Shown here one piece after another: positions 6,659 through 9,822 of a stretch of 9,822 bases of DNA (the stretch's first letter is position 1; every line of letters begins with the position of its first letter). This stretch comes from an uncultured Opitutia bacterium (lineage in GTDB: Bacteria; Verrucomicrobiota; Verrucomicrobiia; Opitutales; UBA953). The notes under the pieces were generated by a model, which saw only the letters and a program-made list of their open reading frames with translations, was not told the DNA's origin and ran no database searches. Position numbers and translations under genes: made by a program. The stretch lies in NCBI GenBank assembly GCA_903882335.1, contig CAIRWP010000211.1:1-9822 (forward strand). The letters are read 5' to 3'.

Positions 6659-9435
6659 GGGAGGAAGCCGAATTCGTTGGAGTTGATCAAGGCACGGCAG
6701 ACGACGGGGAGGCCGGACTCGCGGGCGACCTCGACGGAGGCGGCGAGTTCGGCGGCCGAGGGGTCGCGGCCCAGCAGCAGACGGAAGCCGTTCCGCACCT
6801 GCACGGCGTGATCGGTCGGGGCGGCGCCTTTGGCCGCCTGTTCGGCGACGAACCGCGCCTGCTCGACGATGAAGTCGCTGTTCATCAGGTTGAGCGCCTG
6901 CAAGGGCGTGGTCGAGATCGCGCGCTTGGCGCTGACCTGCCCGCAATCCGGGAAGTCGAAGGCGGTGAAAATCTTGTCGTCCACGCGACGCATGCGCTCC
7001 TGGTAGAGCATGCGGCGCCAGGTCTGCGGCCCGTGGTTATCGGTCACCTGCCATTGGGCGTAGGTCTTCTTCACGTCGTGGATGCGGAAGCCGCGCCCGC
7101 CGACGGAGCGGTCGAGCTTGCCCGACGCGAGCAGGACCGAATCGCGGATGACTTCGGCTTCGACGCGACGAGGCGGGAAGCGCCAGAGCAACGCCGAGCC
7201 GGCGTCGCGGCGCAGCCCTTCGGCCGATGGCGCTGAGTCCTGCCGGAAGGCATCGCTCAGGACGAGCGTGCGGAGCAGGTCCTTGACACCCCAGGGCTGG
7301 GCGCCGGAACGAGAGGGAGCCGTGAATTCCGATGCCAGGAAATCCAGTAAGGCCGGGTGCGACGGCGTCATGCCCGCCCTGCCGAAATCGGCGGCGGTGA
7401 CCACGAGGCCAGCGCCGAAGACATGATGCCAGAGGCGATTGACCATCACGCGGGCGGTGAGGGGATGCTCCGGACGGGTGAGCCAGGCCGCGAACCGGAG
7501 ACGGCGCACGGATTCGGGCGCGGATGAATCGAGACCCAAATCGCCGCCGAGGACGGCGAAGCCAGCGGGCGGCACCGCGTCGCCCGGCGTCTCGGGGCTG
7601 CCGCGCAGCAGGACGCGCGTGTCCACGGGCTGGATGAACCGGCCGACGAAACTGTGGCGCGGGCCTTCTTCGTTCAGGTTGGCGATCAGGCCCCGCAGCG
7701 CTTCGTCCGCCTGCCGGAGGAGCGGATCGGCCGTCACTTTTCGGCCAAGCGCGGCGGTGTCGCCGATTTCCTGCCAGGTCCCGTCGGGGCGGAGGGTAAG
7801 CAGTTTGAAAGGGGGCAGCTGGGCGCCGCCTTCACCGGCCAGGTAATCCGTCTCGAAATAATATTCCCGGTTCGAGCTGAGCCGGAAGCGGTCGACCTGC
7901 TGCGGACGGGGGAAGCGGATCTCGACCCAAGGCCCGGTCTTGGCGCCTTTCTCGGCGCGGGCCTTCCAGCCCTCGGTGCCGAACTTACCGTCGTTCGCCT
8001 TGGCGATCTCACCACGCAACTGGACCATCGCCTGGTCGCCGACCAGGCTCGTGCCGGCGGCGGCGAGGGCGAGGTTGCGGCCTTGCTCCGCCGGGCCGAA
8101 GACCTCGAGCTCGTCGACCGAAACGTAATTGGAAGCGAACTCGACGCGCAGCGCCTGCGTCTGCCGGGCGGGGAAATGGAATTCGGAATAACCGCCCCAG
8201 TCTTCCGACCAGACGCCGAGCCGGTCGCGCAGCTGCGCGCGCCGCGCCTGCATCTGATGATGCAGTTCCTCGGCCCGCTGCTGACGCGGGTGCTCCGGAG
8301 CGAGCTCGGGGCGACGGCCGCCGAATTCGACGCCCTGGAAGACGGCCGTGAGCGAATAGTAGTCCTTGGTGGAGATCGGGTCGAACTTGTGGTTGTGGCA
8401 GCGCGCGCAGCTGACGGTCAGGCCGAGGACCGAAGCGCCCAAAGTCTGCATCACCTCGTCCAGGCGATCGGCGCGCGCCTGGCGGATGGCCGTGGGTTCC
8501 TGGCCGACCGTGGCGGCGGGCACGTGCGGACCAGCGACGAGGAAACCCGTCGCGTCTCCGGCGCCGAGCTGATCGCCCGCCAGCTGTTCACGGATGAACC
8601 GGTCGTAAGGCAGGTCGGTGTTGAACGCGCGCACCACGTAGTCGCGGTAAATCCAAGAGTTCTTGCGATACAGGTTCGCCTCGGACCCGTTGGTCTCGGC
8701 CCAGCGGATGACGTCGAGCCAATGCTGGGCCCAGCGTTCTCCGAAATGCGGCGAAGCGAGGAGCTCCTCGACCAGCGCGCGGTACGCAGCATCGGCATCG
8801 CGCGCGTGATCGGCCACGAAACGGTCGGCGCGTTCGGCCGTGGGCAGCAGACCCGTGAGCGTGACCGAGGCGCGGCGGAGGAGGGCGCGCGGCGCGGCGG
8901 GCTTCGAGTAGGTCAGACCCTGCTTGGTCAGCTCCGCGAGGAGGAAGGCGTCGACCGCGCCGCGCGCCGGGATCGCCGGAATCGCTGGGCGGACCACCGG
9001 TTGAAGAGACCAATGGTCGGAGACCGGCTTAGTCGCGACGGCTGCCATCTGGCCGGGCCAGACGGCGCCTTCGGCAATCCAACGCTCGAGGAGGGAGAGT
9101 TGGGCGGCAGAGAGCCGGTCGCCCTTCGGCGGCATGCTGATATCCGGCTCGTTGGTGCGCAGGACCAACATCAGATGGCTCTTGGCCGAGTCGCCGGGCA
9201 CCACCGCGGGCTTGCCCGTGTCGCCGCCCGCGAGCAAGGCCTGGCGTCCGTCGACCCGGAAGCTGGATTTCTGCTTTTCGGGCCCATGGCATTCCAAGCA
9301 GCGCTTAGAAAGGATGGGCTTGATCTCCGTCTCGAAGTCGACCGCGGCGACCGCGGCGGCAGCGACGAACAGCAAAGGCAGCCAGGACGTTCTGAGTCTG
9401 TTCACCGGCTTGGGCGGGAGATTGGCGTGGGGCAT
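6655..9435 (-). CDS. Secreted PSCyt1/DUF1549/DUF1553 protein with discoidin-like insert
   Basis: A 926-residue, probably periplasmic or surface protein. A signal peptide is likely: basic residues (Arg14, Arg16) then a hydrophobic run 18-31, with cleavage near AVAA. A planctomycete-type cytochrome c domain (PSCyt1) covers about 33-128, with haem motif CLECH at 46-50 and MPPKGDRLS (101-109), whose Met could be the distal ligand. DUF1549 spans about 160-370 and ends with a second CxxCH (CARCH, 343-347) in CARCHNHKFDPIS. An F5/8 type C (discoidin-like) region spans about 425-540 (YVSVDELEVFG; WVEIRFPRPQQVDRFRLSS). DUF1553 covers about 640-905, with NRLWHHVFG (666-674), WRFPPRRVEAEVIRDS (751-766) and a C-terminal ALINSNEF. 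The ATG at 9435 is chosen because the signal peptide follows it; an earlier ATG at 9534 would add 33 residues unlike a signal. AAGG lies 10 bases before the ATG. It is coupled to the DUF1501 gene. A redox or carbohydrate-linked role is plausible, not shown. Confidence 0.93.
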
Positions 9436-9461
9436 GAACGGGAAGCCTTCGGCACATCGGG

Positions 9462-9490
9462 GAGATAAGGTCGTTGCCGGCGTTCGGCAA
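9462..9490 (-). promoter_or_regulatory. Tentative sigma-70-like promoter for the PSCyt1-DUF1501 operon
   Basis: On the minus strand TTGCCG (9490-9485) and TATCTC (9467-9462) are separated by 17 bases, and the chosen ATG lies 26 bases further on. The match is only 4 of 6 and 3 of 6 to the E. coli consensus, so this is a weak candidate. It is listed because the repeat-rich DNA begins just to its right. Confidence 0.2.
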
Positions 9491-9543
9491 GTACCGACCC
9501 CATCTAAGGCAAGCAGCGGCCTTCCCCACCCCAACTCCGCCCC

Positions 9544-9584
9544 CTACCCCGAGAGATGATTCCATCTCGGGTGGCGGAGCCGCC
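9544..9584. repeat. Two adjacent small palindromes preceded by CTACC
   Basis: GAGATG (9553-9558) pairs with CATCTC (9563-9568) around ATTC. GGTGGC (9570-9575) pairs with GCCGCC (9579-9584) around GGA, with one G-T wobble. CTACC at 9544-9548 precedes the first, matching part of the CCCTACC tail. The GGA loop repeats the architecture of 767-781, 878-894 and 5115-5135. The second stem runs into the shared flank of the following octad array. Confidence 0.55.
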
Positions 9585-9593
9585 GACGCCATG

Positions 9594-9659
9594 AGTTGAC
9601 CGGTTGACCCGTTGGCCGGAAGAGACAGCAGACTAAGTTGGCCAGCTGACCAGTGGGCA
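9594..9659 (+). repeat. RGTTGRCC octad arrays, second site (3 + 3 units)
   Basis: AGTTGACC (9594-9601), GGTTGACC (9602-9609) and CGTTGGCC (9610-9617) are followed by GGAAGAGACAG and, after a short spacer, by AGTTGGCC (9636-9643), AGCTGACC (9644-9651) and AGTGGGCA (9652-9659). These are the same words as at 4905-4952, with more divergence. This part of the 9436-9822 stretch shows no gene. Confidence 0.8.
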
Positions 9660-9682
9660 TGGGGGCAAGGGCTGGGGCTGGA

Positions 9683-9705
9683 GGTAGGGCTGACCGTCCT
9701 CGGTC
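9683..9705 (-). repeat. Degenerate palindrome with CCCTACC tail (copy 5)
   Basis: On the minus strand GACCG (9705-9701) pairs with CGGTC (9696-9692) around AGGA; two bases later CCCTACC covers 9689-9683. The stem is shorter than in the other copies and the tail is offset, so it looks like a worn member of the group. Confidence 0.5.
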
Positions 9706-9741
9706 GGCCGGGATCGTCCTTCGGCAATGGGGTCAGGCACA

Positions 9742-9760
9742 TCATCGCTACGCGAGATGA
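9742..9760. repeat. Imperfect triloop palindrome
   Basis: TCATCGC (9742-9748) can pair with GCGAGATGA (9752-9760) around TAC if two bases bulge out, as if an originally perfect stem had lost two bases. It lies between copy 5 and the last octad array. Confidence 0.35.
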
Positions 9761-9771
9761 AGCCACCGGAG

Positions 9772-9803
9772 AGTTGACCGGCTGGCCAGTGGGCCAGTTG
9801 ACC
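9772..9803 (+). repeat. RGTTGRCC octad array, third site, four units
   Basis: AGTTGACC (9772-9779), GGCTGGCC (9780-9787), AGTGGGCC (9788-9795) and AGTTGACC (9796-9803). GGAAGAGGCAG follows at 9804-9814, nearly the same as the GGAAGAGACAG after the array at 9594-9617. A downstream flank therefore recurs as well. The region continues past the window edge. Confidence 0.78.
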
Positions 9804-9822
9804 GGAAGAGGCAGGCGAGCAG

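Noticed and set aside
7654..9468. Long plus-strand open frame opposite the PSCyt1/DUF1549/DUF1553 gene
   Set aside because: Composition is typical of an antisense shadow (runs of Arg, Gly, Glu, Asp) and no family motif is visible.

Overview
The window is GC-rich and most likely comes from a bacterium of the Planctomycetes/Verrucomicrobia group. The basis is an adjacent pair of lineage-typical genes: a PSCyt1/DUF1549/DUF1553 c-type-cytochrome-like protein and a Tat-exported DUF1501 protein. Verrucomicrobia fits best, because the intergenic DNA is full of short tandem and palindromic repeats and the genes have weak or absent Shine-Dalgarno sites. That placement is an inference, as no marker RNA gene is present.

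All four recognised genes lie on the minus strand. Reading from right to left in the direction of transcription:
- 9435-6655 is a 926-residue secreted PSCyt1/DUF1549/DUF1553 protein carrying a discoidin-like insert and two CxxCH motifs.
- 6658-5150 is a 502-residue DUF1501 protein with a twin-arginine signal. Its ATG overlaps the stop of the preceding gene (ATGA), so the two form a translationally coupled operon.
- 4731-1003 is purL, a complete single-chain phosphoribosylformylglycinamidine synthase of 1242 residues. It stands alone, with no other purine gene in view.
- 539-1 is the N-terminal part of an uncharacterised protein that runs off the left edge.

Three gene-free stretches separate or flank these genes (540-983, 4732-5149, 9436-9822). 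They are not blank. Each holds tandem arrays of 7- or 8-bp words: AGTACNG heptads, RGTTGRCC octads and GTGCAAAR octads. Each also holds small palindromes with 2-4-nt loops whose stems differ from copy to copy while the loop, often GGA or GAA, stays similar. At four or five of these palindromes the stem is joined to a constant CCCTACC tail. This two-part intergenic repeat system is the most unusual content of the window. The genes themselves look ordinary.

The PSCyt1/DUF1549/DUF1553 and DUF1501 proteins probably act together outside the cytoplasm. Such pairs recur in this group of phyla, often near sulfatase or polysaccharide-degradation genes, but their biochemistry is not established. purL is housekeeping purine synthesis and has no evident link to them.
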